Positions 1 to 7,853 of a stretch of 10,887 nt of DNA are shown here, one piece after another. The DNA is taken from NCBI GenBank assembly GCA_011800805.1, contig MPNW01001624.1:1592-12478 (forward strand), given 5' to 3'. Within the stretch, counting starts at the first letter, position 1. Each line of letters opens with the position of its first letter. Under the pieces are notes generated by a model that made no database searches, was not told the DNA's origin, and worked only from the letters and a program-made list of their open reading frames with translations. Source of the stretch: Hirudo medicinalis (lineage: Eukaryota; Annelida; Clitellata; Hirudinida; Hirudinidae). Both the position numbers and the translations under genes were made by a program.

Positions 1-65
1 CAAGAACTTCAATCAAGAACTTCAATCAAGAACTTCAATCAAGAACTTCAATCAGAAACTTCAAT
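1..65. repeat. 13-bp tandem repeat, five units
   Basis: The unit CAAGAACTTCAAT occurs four times exactly and then once as CAGAAACTTCAAT. The array touches the left edge and may continue outside the window. It lies in the intron upstream of the first visible aminopeptidase exon. Confidence 0.95.
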
Positions 66-107
66 CTTTCATGTGAGATGTAATTAATTTAGAGAGTATA
101 TATCGTA

Positions 108-118
108 TGTGTGTGTGT

Positions 119-146
<28 letters not shown>
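108..146. repeat. (TG)n microsatellite
   Basis: TG dinucleotides run for about 39 bases with one interruption (GTTG). The rest of 66-515 is AT-rich intron in which I see no exon. Confidence 0.95.
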
Positions 147-150
<4 letters not shown>

Positions 151-515
151 GTTTCGAAGTTGAGAATGATCGCTAATATTGTTCTGTTTTATTTTAAAAT
201 AAGAAATTCAGAATCAAAATTCAAAAAATTATTTCACAATTTATTTTATTATTTGCAACAAAATTAATATTAAAATAAATGACAATAAAAACTAATTAAT
301 TTGAAAGTAAAATATATTTGTTTTACGAAGAATTTGAAAAATCCAACGAAAATATAATTAATAAACATTAAATTAATGAATTTATTGTAACAAATAAAAC
401 GAGCATTTTAAATTGAATCGAAAAGTCTTCTTTGAAAATGCAATCAAAAATAAAAACTGAAGCCAAAGATCCAAGGTTAGGAAGCCCAAGTGACCTTCAA
501 GGTTTAACCATTCAG

Positions 516-670
516 ACCACGTGGCAGTCCCTGACTTTGCCAGTTTGGCAATGGAGAACTGGGGCTTAATAATCTACAGGGAGAATGTCCTCCTGCACGA
601 TCAGAATTCAACCTCCGACCACGAGACTTGGATGAACTCTTTGGTCATTGCCCACGAGATTGCCCACTCT
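516..670 (+). CDS. Aminopeptidase exon A: exopeptidase motif and HEXXH
   Basis: This is the first aminopeptidase exon in the window. It follows a TTCAG acceptor and starts with two bases completing a codon (probably Asp). The frame reads [16 protein letters not shown], the substrate N-terminus binding motif, and ends with VIAHEIAHS before a GTGAGT donor, in phase 0. The upstream in-frame stop at 491-493 limits how far left the exon could extend. Leu replaces the first Gly of GAMEN. Confidence 0.93.
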
Positions 671-3600
671 GTGAGTTCATAGAGTGCTTTGGACGCTTGA
701 ACGTCTGCTGTTGATATTTTCATTTGAAACTTGAATTTATTAAATCCACTTTTTATGTCCTTTTTAATTGTCATTGAAGCATTGAATTGTAATTATGCAG
801 GTCAAATGAAAACATCATAACATTTGTTCACAACAATTACGTTAACTAATATTATTATTTGATAACTAACAAAACCCACCTCAATAAGTAACCGTTTGTT
901 GCACGAATCGCAAAACTACCTGGACATAACATGCACCTTACAACACCCTAGCCACATTCACTACCAACCTCTCATGAATTTTTACCTGGAGCCAATAGCT
1001 TAACAATTCACCTGCCTATCCATTCACCAACCTGCGTCCGACATTCATCTCGAGTGAGTAACTTGCAAGTAAGAAAGTTAAATCATTGCTTTTATTCACG
1101 TTTTCCGGGAGGTCTGCGATGGAAAACATCTCACATTTCCTCTCAAATATCGTCCTTCCTTGCGCTCCTTTCAACTGCTGGAGATGTTGATTGCTCCCGA
1201 TAAATATGATAAATATGATATTTCTTTCGATAATTATGTCATATTTGTGCTTTTTTGAAAATTTGTAATAACTCCGGTTGAATGTTGAAAATGAGATATT
1301 GAATAATTTTAAATTGCACGACGTAGTTAATTTGTAATAATACAATATTTATTCTTAATTTGTAGTAATACAATGTTTATTTTTAATTTAAGGCAATTAA
1401 TAAATTATATTCAATTTGTGATCATTTGAATTCATTTAATATCAATAATACATGATGACGACGACGACGATGATGATAATGATGATGATGACGACGACGA
1501 TGACGGCGATGATGATGATGATGATGACGACGACGACGACGACGATGACGACGGTTGTGATGATGAATACAAAATGGCAGTGGTTCGGCAACATGGTGAC
1601 GATGCACTGGTGGGAGGACCTGTGGCTGAACGAAGGATTCGCAAGCATCCTCATGTACCTGCCCTTCCATTTCAATGACAACAACTCTGATGGGGTCAGT
1701 TGTCCAGCGTTAATTCTTGTTCATGTTCTTATGCATGTTGTGAATTTTATTTTAGCGGTGCTGCAAATAATTAAATAGATTTTGATTGCGTAATTCAATG
1801 CAATTGTGTAATATCACTTGCTACAGTATGTCGTTGGTTTGGTGGAGATAGTTTTCCATCCTTTTTGCATTCTTTATTAATAAAATTTCATGAAGTATAA
1901 ATTTTTTTGTTAAATATTGCCTCATTAACTCTTTTTTCATTTACTGTTATGCTAAAATATAAATCATTTAAAAATAAAGTTATTAATCAACAAGTAAAAG
2001 TAATAAAAATTAATAATAATAATAATAAAAACAACAACAACAACAATAATAATAATAACAATAACATTAACAATAATAATAATAATGTATAATATTATTA
2101 ATTATTAGTAACATATATATATCTCATAATGTAAATTACAAATAATAATATCATTATATTAACTATTAACAATAATGATAATAATAATAACAATAATAAT
2201 AATAATATCATTAAATGTTTTCGTTCAAGTTAAATGCTCAGCTCATCAAGAGCAAGTTCACCGTGATGAGGTCAGATTCTTTTCCCACGTCACATCCGGT
2301 CACCATGCCCATAACAAACCTGTACGACATCAACAATGGTTTCGATAAAATTTCCTATGATAAGGTGGGCCTTGGTGCATGAATATGCATGAATTCATTT
2401 TCATGAATTCAATACCTCCGTTAGTCTTGCTATTACGCATTACAAGTGACAGTGCTGCAATTAGCACAAATTATTCCAGTTTCATTTTGTCAATCATAAT
2501 TTATAAATTATTTCTATAATTTATTATTTATGTATTATTTATTGTTTTAATGATGCAGTTGTATTATATTGATTCTAAATTAAACGAATATAAATAAATA
2601 TAATTTAAGCGTTAATGTTTTGAATTTTTTCAGACGGACCACCAATCAAAACCATCAAACCTAAATATAGAACACATAATATATAACAATATACAGCCAA
2701 ATGTAGAATACACCGTAACATTAGCAGTTATTAATATTAAAGTGGATTTCAGATCTTAAAATTCTTTTCCATCTCAGATGATCGGATTATTTGACAAATA
2801 AAACAAATTGATAGGAAATAATTTTGCAAAAATTTATTGTACATAAATTGTATATTATTTGAATGAATAACATAAAAAAAGGTTTAAAATGTTATGCAAT
2901 TATTTAGGGACTCTCCCTACTCAGGATGCTGATGGGTTTCTTGGGTCATGATAACTTCAGGAAGGGGTTAAAGGTTAAATTAAATGCTTATTTATGTCAT
3001 TAGGTTTTTTTGGATGTGGTTCACGTGTACTTGTAATGTTTTAATAAAAATATTCGAAACAAAATCGATGTGAAACATGAAAACATTACAATCGCCCGAC
3101 CATTTATGTAGCGCCTTTTCGCTACTTAGCGGTGTTGGTTGCGAACCCCACATACATCTGATGCTGAATATAACGCGGAAATGCAGCCCACTAACCGCAT
3201 TACAATACAAATTACATAGTCCTACGTTCACAAGTACAAGTTCTCGAATGCAAACGCCTCCCAGTTGTGGAGTGAGATGGAAGGATTTGCGAAGCTTCCC
3301 TTCCGAGTTGGAAGCATCATGGACACGTGGATGCAGCAGAAAGGTCTTCCAGTGGTCCTGGTCAAGCACCTCTCAGCTGGAAAATACCGTTTGGAACAGC
3401 AGAGATTTATGGCCAATCCACGCGACATATATAATACCAGCGAGAGTATCTACAAGTCAGTCCTTTTCATAGTTAATTAATAATTGCAGTTTGTTGCGGT
3501 TGTTGTTCAATTACAAAAACGACCTTTCTCTTAGTACAAAGGCACATCATAATTTGCGGGTTTTTGTGGTAACTTGATGGTGACACGATGTAGGTACAAG

Positions 3601-6600
3601 TGGATCGTACCATTCAGTTACGTCAGTGAAGATGACTTGACACCAAGAATTGTTTGGCTCAATAAAAAACCAGGTAAACGAGAATAACAAAAACATTTGT
3701 CATCGATTTCGATCATTCTTTGTAAAATATACATTTACATTTCCTTAGTGTTTGTTGTTCAATTGTCATTATTACTTCAATTCGAATCCAGGTGAATTAG
3801 CTTTAAATTTGTGACTATAACCCTTCAAAGTTGAAATTCAGGCGAAGGGTGAAACTTGGTTGCTAGGCAACGTGGACTCAATGGGATATTATTTGGTGAA
3901 TTATGAGGAGGCGGTGTGGGGGAGGATCATCAGTCAACTGGAGTTCAATTATTCGGTTCGTACTTGTTGACCAAATTATTGATATTATTTTTATTATTGA
4001 ATATTAATTATTAGCGATTAAATTATTTTAAATATTTATTTATATTATTAGCATATATGATCATGTACACCATATAAAGTGTCTAGCTTATTGTTACATA
4101 TAAACTAAAGTAACAATGCAATAATATAATGATCTCGGCATCATTACAAAGTTGTTGGATAAGCATCGATGTGTGTTTCGAGTTCAAAGATTGAAGCAAA
4201 TTTCATCATGATTTATTTATCATATTTAGCACGTTGATAAAATCCAAAGAAAAATGAATGAATTGCAGGTTTTCTCAATGGCAAGCAGAGCCAACCTCAT
4301 CAATGATGTCTTCAATTTGGCCAGGTTGAACATTGTTTCAGTGCAAAGTTATTTTACAAATGAAAACTCCTGCTCTTTTGTTAATATCTGAAAAAATTAC
4401 GTATTTTCACCTCCAAACATGGACATGAATTGCTTTGATTTTTCTGTTTATACAGAAAATATCTTTTATGCAGATCTCAAAAAAGCAGCAACTGTTTTTT
4501 TTTTTACTTCAGGGCAGAAAGACTTCCTTACGCTGTGGCATTCAACCTGAGCAGTTACCTGAAAAGGGAAGAAAACTTGGTGCCTGTCATGGCCCTTGCC
4601 CAAGAAATGAATTTTCTGAGAAGCCTTCTTTCATCGTCAAACAAATACGGCCTGCTGAAGGTCCTTCTACTGGATTTTCTTTAAAATATTCGATCAAATA
4701 AATTATTTTTAATTTCAGAAATTTATCAGAAGTTTGATAAAACCAGCCATCATGAAAATCATAAACTCCCCCCCTCAAGAGAAACTTCAGAAGTAAGTTC
4801 CCCATAAAATATCCTTTCATCTTTTGTTTTCTCGTTGCTCTGCGAGGAAATGATAAGAAGGAATTCATTCATTCACATTGAAAATTCACTCAATGCTTTC
4901 TTTTTGTAGATTTTTCTTCCCATTTCCCAGCTGTCTTGTTAATTATTTAAAATTAAAAAAATGTAATATTAGAAACGACAACACCAATAATAATAATAAT
5001 AATTTATTTAAAATGTAAATTTATTATTGTTTTGTTATTTGCTATCACACGTTCATGTTATTCGGCCAATCAGAGAGGGATTCAAATTACACGAGCACTG
5101 AGATTCATGACCTTTCAGGAGTAACGCTCATTTAATATGGCAGTCTGAAATTATTGACATTGAAAAATATTTTAAAAACTCCACAAATCTTTCCGAAGAT
5201 GTGATTGGAAATGAATTGTGTGATGTCTTGATGTCTTCAGAGCTCTGGTGGAACTACTCTATGTGGAAGGTGTCAGATACGATATTGAGGAAGTCGTGAT
5301 GATTACAATGAAACACTTCCACAACTGGAAGAATGAAGGGATTGCGTAAGTCGTCCAATTAAATTACATTCACTACTGCATGATATCGAATGTTGATCAA
5401 TTTTTTTCATCATTTGATGAGTCTTCTGATGTTTTTGTGAGTGCTCGGTGAAACTCGAGATTTGTTTCGAAATGATTGAAAAATTAAAGAGGTGAAACAC
5501 GCCAGTTCTTTATTGGCTTTCAATTTATCAGTGGTGGATGAGTCACTCAAGTCTTCACGAAGAAATATTTCACTTATTATTAATTTATTTTTTTATTATT
5601 TCTTATATTTATTATCAACTTCGGTCAAAGGGTCAGTCGACCTCTTACATGATCAAGTGAACTTAAGAAAACAGAAATGGACAAATTTGAGCGAAAGCAA
5701 CAATGGCAGCAAAAAAACTAAACTAAGCTCCCTCAGCTCAAAAATAATAATGAAATACATTCGTTTGTGGTGACACAAAAAGAAGGAAATTATTTGTAGG
5801 TGAGATATTGATTTAAGTTAAGTTCACGAATAGCCCAGTCAAAACGAGAAACAGATGATGAATTTACAATATCGGCAGGCAGGGAGCTCCATGATCGACT
5901 CGGTTACAGTAGAAATTCTTAATAGTTTCACATCTGATTTTACCAGTTCTTGGTTTAAAATTGTGACCTCGAGTCCTAGAATATGTTGATGGCAGGAGAG
6001 AGAAGGAGGCTGTGCAATTAAGCAGTCCCCTTCTTAACTTGAAACAATTGGTCAGCCCATAATCGACGCTTTTCAAGAGTTAAATGTTATTATTATTTTA
6101 TTATTAAAATGCTTTCCGTTCAAAAGGATCCAACCAACCTATTCACTGGCTTCCTATTCGTCTGGAGTTAAATACGGGGATGAGGATGATTGGAATGCCA
6201 TCTGGAGATTGTCTCAGGAAACAACTGTTGCTTCCACTGCTGAGATGCTCTTGTGCGCTCTTAGCTTTTCCAGAGAAACATGGATTCTTAAGAGGTAAGC
6301 ATGAATATTCATTGGATACATTTCTCGAGTGACTAAATACAACAACCTTGTTTTAATAGTTATTGTTTATGAATATTAATATTTACATTGTTATCGTTAT
6401 TCTAAGGTACCTATCGTACGCCATGAACAGCAGTTTGGTAAAGCCACAGTATCTTCAGAGTGTTTTCTACTGCGCCTGTGAGAATCCGTTGGGGAGGCAG
6501 ATTGCTTTTGATTATTTGGCCACTCATTGGAAGGATATTATAACTAGGTTCATAAAATTGTGAATTTAATATTGGTTAATTAATTATTCATGAATATGAA

Positions 6601-7500
6601 TATTATGTTTTGCTTCAACTCAGATTTGAGTCGGATATTTTCACAATGAAGGACATTGGTTCGATAGTCTTCGCTCAGGTTGACAATGAATATCAACACG
6701 AACAAGTCAGTTGAGCAGTATTTTAATTTAGTTTTTAATCAAATTCCATGTTTTTATTTTAATAAATTTATTATTATTCAATAAGACGATTAATTCCTCA
6801 TTACAGCTTCATGAAAATTAAATTACTTAAAATCGAATCGCTAATTACTCCCTCAAGCTCCTCACTTTGTTCAAGAAGACACCTCCCCCGACATCATTCT
6901 CAAAGGAATTTGAAAACATTCTTCACCAAGTCAGGTGGGTGCATGGCTTGTATGCAATCTTAAGTGAATGTGAGGGTTATGCAAGGGTATACAAGACTAG
7001 GATCCAAAGACATGCATCAGTGATTCTTTGAAAAGTTGGTGCTTTTCAAAAAGAGGTTATGGTAAGGGTAGTTACTGAGGAGGAAGGCGAGTCCATTAAA
7101 GTCTAGGGAAGGTAATGGATCTGCTCCAGCTAAATACGAATTGTTACATCATCAGTTATTATTAGTAGGTAGTTTATTATGTAATCATGTTTATATGATT
7201 AACGTCCTTTGTAAATGATGTTTTGATAATCAATTTATTATTTTGCTGCTCTACAGTAATTATTCACTAATTAGTAATTATTAGTAATTGTTTTATTACC
7301 AGATCGAACTTAGAGTGGAAACATTCAAATATGCAGAGCATTGAAGATTGGTTGACCAAATATGTTGAANTTGCTGCTCTACAGTAATTATTCACTAATT
7401 AGTAATTATTAGTAATTGTTTTATTACCAGATCGAACTTAGAGTGGAAACATTCAAATATGCAGAGCATTGAAGATTGGTTGACCAAATATGTTGAATAA
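516..7500 (+). CDS. M1-family zinc aminopeptidase (aminopeptidase N type), 3' part, 16 coding exons
   Basis: This gene encodes a zinc metallopeptidase expected to remove N-terminal residues from peptides, usually as a membrane or secreted ectoenzyme. I joined exons 516-670, 1581-1694, 2230-2364, 2908-2973, 3220-3455, 3594-3673, 3831-3955, 4269-4324, 4513-4660, 4719-4792, 5241-5345, 6127-6294, 6407-6547, 6624-6705, 6858-6934 and 7431-7500. They sum to 1832 bases: a split first codon, 609 residues and TAA. In fragment numbering the AMEN core is residues 11-14, the zinc site is HEIAH at 46-50 with glutamate 69 (18 residues after the second His), and the catalytic tyrosine in ISYDK is residue 132. 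An offset of 342 gives the human aminopeptidase N numbering I recall. The rest matches the helical C-terminal domain. The signal anchor and N-terminal domain lie upstream of the window. The exact paralogue cannot be assigned. Confidence 0.93.
671..1580 (+). other. Intron 1 of the aminopeptidase
   Basis: This 910-base intron has a GTGAGT donor and a GGCAG acceptor. Its first two thirds is AT-rich, with a more balanced stretch near 900-1200 that I cannot identify. Its end is filled by a GAT/GAC microsatellite. Confidence 0.8.
1452..1567. repeat. GAT/GAC trinucleotide microsatellite
   Basis: About 115 bases of alternating GAT and GAC triplets, with few interruptions, end about 14 bases before exon B. 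The long reading frames through it on both strands (Met/Thr runs on +; His/Arg, Ser or Ile/Val runs on -) are repeat translation and not genes. Confidence 0.97.
1581..1694 (+). CDS. Aminopeptidase exon B: third zinc ligand
   Basis: The exon reads [20 protein letters not shown], with the zinc-ligand Glu in LNEGF. The preceding CAG looks like the usual Gln of HQWFG, but including it would give 19 residues between HEXXH and the Glu. Using it as the splice acceptor gives the invariant 18, so the exon starts at TGG. The donor is GTCAGT, phase 0. The upstream flank is a GAT/GAC microsatellite, with no pyrimidine tract. Confidence 0.9.
2008..2088. repeat. AAT/AAC microsatellite, first block
   Basis: AAT and AAC triplets fill this stretch of intron 2. 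The Asn-rich reading frame here is repeat translation. Confidence 0.92.
2138..2210. repeat. AAT/AAC microsatellite, second block
   Basis: An imperfect AAT/AAC array, close to the first block and ending about 20 bases before exon C. Intron 2 (1695-2229) is otherwise AT-rich with nothing recognisable. Confidence 0.88.
2230..2364 (+). CDS. Aminopeptidase exon C: catalytic tyrosine
   Basis: The exon encodes a segment with [12 protein letters not shown] followed by FDKISYDK, the M1 motif carrying the transition-state tyrosine. I chose the acceptor TTCAAG (start 2230) over CTCAG (start 2242). The longer form adds LNAQ and puts the tyrosine within three residues of its human aminopeptidase N spacing. 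Both are in frame. The donor is GTGGGC, phase 0. Confidence 0.85.
2365..2907 (+). other. Intron 3 of the aminopeptidase
   Basis: A 543-base AT-rich intron with a GTGGGC donor and a TTTAG acceptor. Near its start, around 2379-2411, ATGAATTC occurs repeatedly. I see no further exon or element in it. Confidence 0.75.
2908..2973 (+). CDS. Aminopeptidase exon D (66 bp)
   Basis: This short exon follows a TTTAG acceptor and reads [20 protein letters not shown] plus Leu-Lys. It matches the family stretch that follows the catalytic tyrosine (KGASVIRML...FRKGL). The donor is GTTAAA, phase 0. It is easily missed because it is so short, but the protein is incomplete without it. Confidence 0.88.
3085..3213 (-). 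mobile_element. Probable tRNA-derived SINE remnant
   Basis: Read on the minus strand, 3184-3200 gives a tRNA D-arm-like GCGGTTAGTGGGCT. About 40 bases later, at 3137-3148, comes GGGTTCGCAACC, one or two changes from a B box. Then, at 3101-3120, GAAAAGGCGCTACATAAATG resembles the GCGCTATATAAATG tail common to many animal SINE/LINE elements. The order head, B box, tail is right for a SINE. The stretch is less AT-rich than the surrounding intron. No target-site duplication was found. It sits in intron 4 and its head lies within about 20 bases of the exon E acceptor. Confidence 0.5.
3220..3455 (+). CDS. Aminopeptidase exon E
   Basis: After the ACATAG acceptor the exon reads [20 protein letters not shown] and continues through [16 protein letters not shown] and QQRFMANP, the usual M1 segment (DLW, MDTW, G-PV, Q-RF). 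A downstream AAG acceptor at 3233-3234 would drop five residues that the family has. It ends in phase 2 at a GTCAGT donor. Confidence 0.92.
3594..3673 (+). CDS. Aminopeptidase exon F
   Basis: The exon encodes [20 protein letters not shown] and then WLNKKP, matching the beta-sandwich W-VP-TY segment of M1 enzymes. The acceptor is TGTAG. The donor is GTAAAC, leaving one base of a split codon. Confidence 0.92.
3831..3955 (+). CDS. Aminopeptidase exon G
   Basis: The acceptor TTCAAAG at 3830 gives the two bases needed to finish the split codon, then [20 protein letters not shown] and LVNYEEAVW. The more obvious TTCAG at 3837-3841 would be out of phase and hit a stop. The family usually has Arg in the YYRVNY motif, whereas this protein has Leu. 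The donor is GTTCGT, phase 0. Confidence 0.88.
4269..4324 (+). CDS. Aminopeptidase exon H (56 bp)
   Basis: After TTGCAG the exon reads [18 protein letters not shown], matching the M1 motif RAQLIDDAFNLAR at the start of the helical C-terminal domain. The donor is GTTGAA, phase 2. Confidence 0.92.
4513..4660 (+). CDS. Aminopeptidase exon I
   Basis: It is preceded by a long T run and ACTTCAG. It reads [20 protein letters not shown] and on to [12 protein letters not shown], the C-terminal helical domain. The donor is GTCCTT, phase 0. Confidence 0.93.
4719..4792 (+). CDS. Aminopeptidase exon J
   Basis: After TTTCAG the exon reads [20 protein letters not shown] and EKLQ, a helix of the C-terminal domain that varies across the family. 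The intron before it is only 58 bases. The donor is a consensus GTAAGT, phase 2. Confidence 0.85.
4987..5009. repeat. Short AAT microsatellite
   Basis: About six AAT triplets in intron 10 (4793-5240). I see no exon in the rest of that intron. Confidence 0.85.
5241..5345 (+). CDS. Aminopeptidase exon K
   Basis: After CTTCAG the exon reads [20 protein letters not shown] and [14 protein letters not shown]. This fits the M1 stretch of an Ala/Cys-rich helix followed by F-xx-W. The donor is GTAAGT, phase 2. Confidence 0.88.
5346..6126 (+). other. Intron 11 of the aminopeptidase
   Basis: This 781-base intron has a GTAAGT donor and an AAAAG acceptor. It hosts the antisense LINE remnant in its second half. 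The first half, up to about 5780, is AT-rich and could include LINE 3' untranslated sequence. Confidence 0.8.
5790..6083 (-). mobile_element. Non-LTR retrotransposon (LINE) reverse-transcriptase tail, decayed
   Basis: On the minus strand three frames in turn give pieces of the C-terminal end of a LINE ORF2 protein. At about 6083-6024 the piece is [18 protein letters not shown]. In the middle it is [11 protein letters not shown] and [12 protein letters not shown]. At about 5885-5793 it is [16 protein letters not shown] and a tail ending at TAA (5790-5792). This follows the common LINE order of LEKRR, SSRTRGH, FFxxRVV, WNxLP. At least two frameshifts break it and the 5' part is missing, so it is a dead 5'-truncated copy. 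It lies in intron 11, antisense to the aminopeptidase. I cannot tell its clade. Confidence 0.75.
6127..6294 (+). CDS. Aminopeptidase exon L
   Basis: After TCAAAAG the exon reads [20 protein letters not shown], then DWNAIWRL and ETWILK, the conserved YGDEDDW and W-L-R segments of the M1 C-terminal domain. The donor is GTAAGC, phase 2. Confidence 0.93.
6407..6547 (+). CDS. Aminopeptidase exon M
   Basis: After TCTAAG the exon reads [20 protein letters not shown], then [12 protein letters not shown] and HWKDI, matching the family's NP-G---A--F---NW segment. The donor is GTTCAT, phase 2. Confidence 0.93.
6624..6705 (+). CDS. Aminopeptidase exon N
   Basis: After ACTCAG the exon reads [20 protein letters not shown] and NEYQHEQ, continuing the helical repeat. 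The donor is GTCAGT, phase 0. Confidence 0.87.
6858..6934 (+). CDS. Aminopeptidase exon O
   Basis: After CCTCAAG the exon reads [20 protein letters not shown] and ILHQV, matching the penultimate M1 helices (A---ALE-VR). The donor is GTGGGT, phase 2. Confidence 0.87.
6935..7302 (+). other. Intron 15 of the aminopeptidase
   Basis: This is about 368 bases once the assembly duplication is discounted. It includes a short imperfect hairpin near 7027-7053 (CTTTGAAAAG, loop, CTTTTCAAAAAG). I recognise nothing else. Confidence 0.7.
7243..7369 (+). repeat. 127-bp direct repeat, left copy (probable contig overlap)
   Basis: This stretch is identical, base for base, to 7371-7497, and only one N separates them. 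It covers the end of intron 15 and exon P up to the last sense codon. Confidence 0.95.
7303..7369 (+). other. Duplicate of terminal exon P, cut off before the stop (assembly copy)
   Basis: These bases repeat exon P exactly but stop at the N at 7370, just before the TAA. If used as the exon, the frame runs through the N and ends X-A-A-L-Q-stop at 7385-7387, which is a spurious C-terminus. It should not be counted as a second exon. Confidence 0.85.
7370..7370. other. Ambiguous base N at a probable assembly join
   Basis: This is the only N in the window. It sits exactly between two copies of a 127-base sequence, which is the signature of two contigs placed end to end with their overlap left in. 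Confidence 0.9.
7371..7497 (+). repeat. 127-bp direct repeat, right copy
   Basis: This is identical to 7243-7369. It begins immediately after the N. The sequence continues past the repeat with the stop codon and 3' flank. Confidence 0.95.
7431..7500 (+). CDS. Aminopeptidase terminal exon P, complete copy
   Basis: After TTACCAG the exon reads [20 protein letters not shown], Val-Glu and TAA, matching the family's closing N--W---N---I--WL. This copy, after the N at 7370, carries the stop codon, so it is the real terminal exon. Confidence 0.9.
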
Positions 7501-7501
7501 A
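7496..7501 (+). promoter_or_regulatory. AATAAA overlapping the aminopeptidase stop codon
   Basis: The stop codon TAA at 7498-7500 is inside an AATAAA hexamer. Use as the poly(A) signal would give an extremely short 3' UTR. This is possible but untested. Confidence 0.3.
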
Positions 7502-7847
7502 CTCTTGAATACTTTGGACTTATTTATTTCTAATCACTTTTTATTTATAAGTTATTTTAAATTAAATTGTTTATAATTTGAAATTGTATTTATAATAATA
7601 TTTCTTTTGCATTTCCGTATTTATTGTTAATTCGAAAAGTTTGTATCTGAATTTATATCAAATTATAAATAGTTGATGTTGTTTCCATTATTTTTGACAA
7701 CTTTTGAATGTCTGAAGAAATTTGTGAAATTCATTTTATGAAATTTTGGATATTTTGATTGATTAAAATTTTCATTTTTAATGGAGTCTCATTTTTAGTA
7801 TTATTCTGTTGTTTCATCTGCATATTTTTCAATGGTTTTCTTGTAAT

Positions 7848-7853
7848 AATAAA
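7848..7853 (+). promoter_or_regulatory. Candidate poly(A) signal AATAAA
   Basis: An AATAAA about 350 bases after the stop, in very AT-rich DNA. It would give a 3' UTR of ordinary size. In sequence this AT-rich the hexamer is expected by chance, so support is weak. Confidence 0.35.

Noticed and set aside
1..146. Tandem repeats considered as a CRISPR array
   Set aside because: The 13-bp units are contiguous with no unique spacers, and the genome is eukaryotic.
1016..1345. 109-codon minus-strand open frame in intron 1
   Set aside because: It shows no recognisable family motif, has AT-driven composition in its first half, and lies antisense within an intron.
1422..1778. Long open frames on both strands through the GAT/GAC repeat
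   Set aside because: They are translations of a trinucleotide microsatellite. Only the + strand part from 1581 to 1694 is coding, as aminopeptidase exon B.
1907..2092. Asn-rich open frame
   Set aside because: It is produced by AAT/AAC microsatellite sequence inside intron 2.
2992..3472. Overlapping open frames on both strands around exon E
   Set aside because: They are shadows of exon E and the SINE-like stretch. The real frame is fixed by the M1 alignment and splice phases.
4587..4868. Minus-strand open frame of 93 codons
   Set aside because: It is antisense to exons I and J and has no motif of its own.
5119..5300. Open frame after a CTTTCAG in intron 10, considered as an extra exon
   Set aside because: It does not resemble M1 sequence and is out of frame with exon K. 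Joining exon J directly to exon K keeps the phase and the family alignment.
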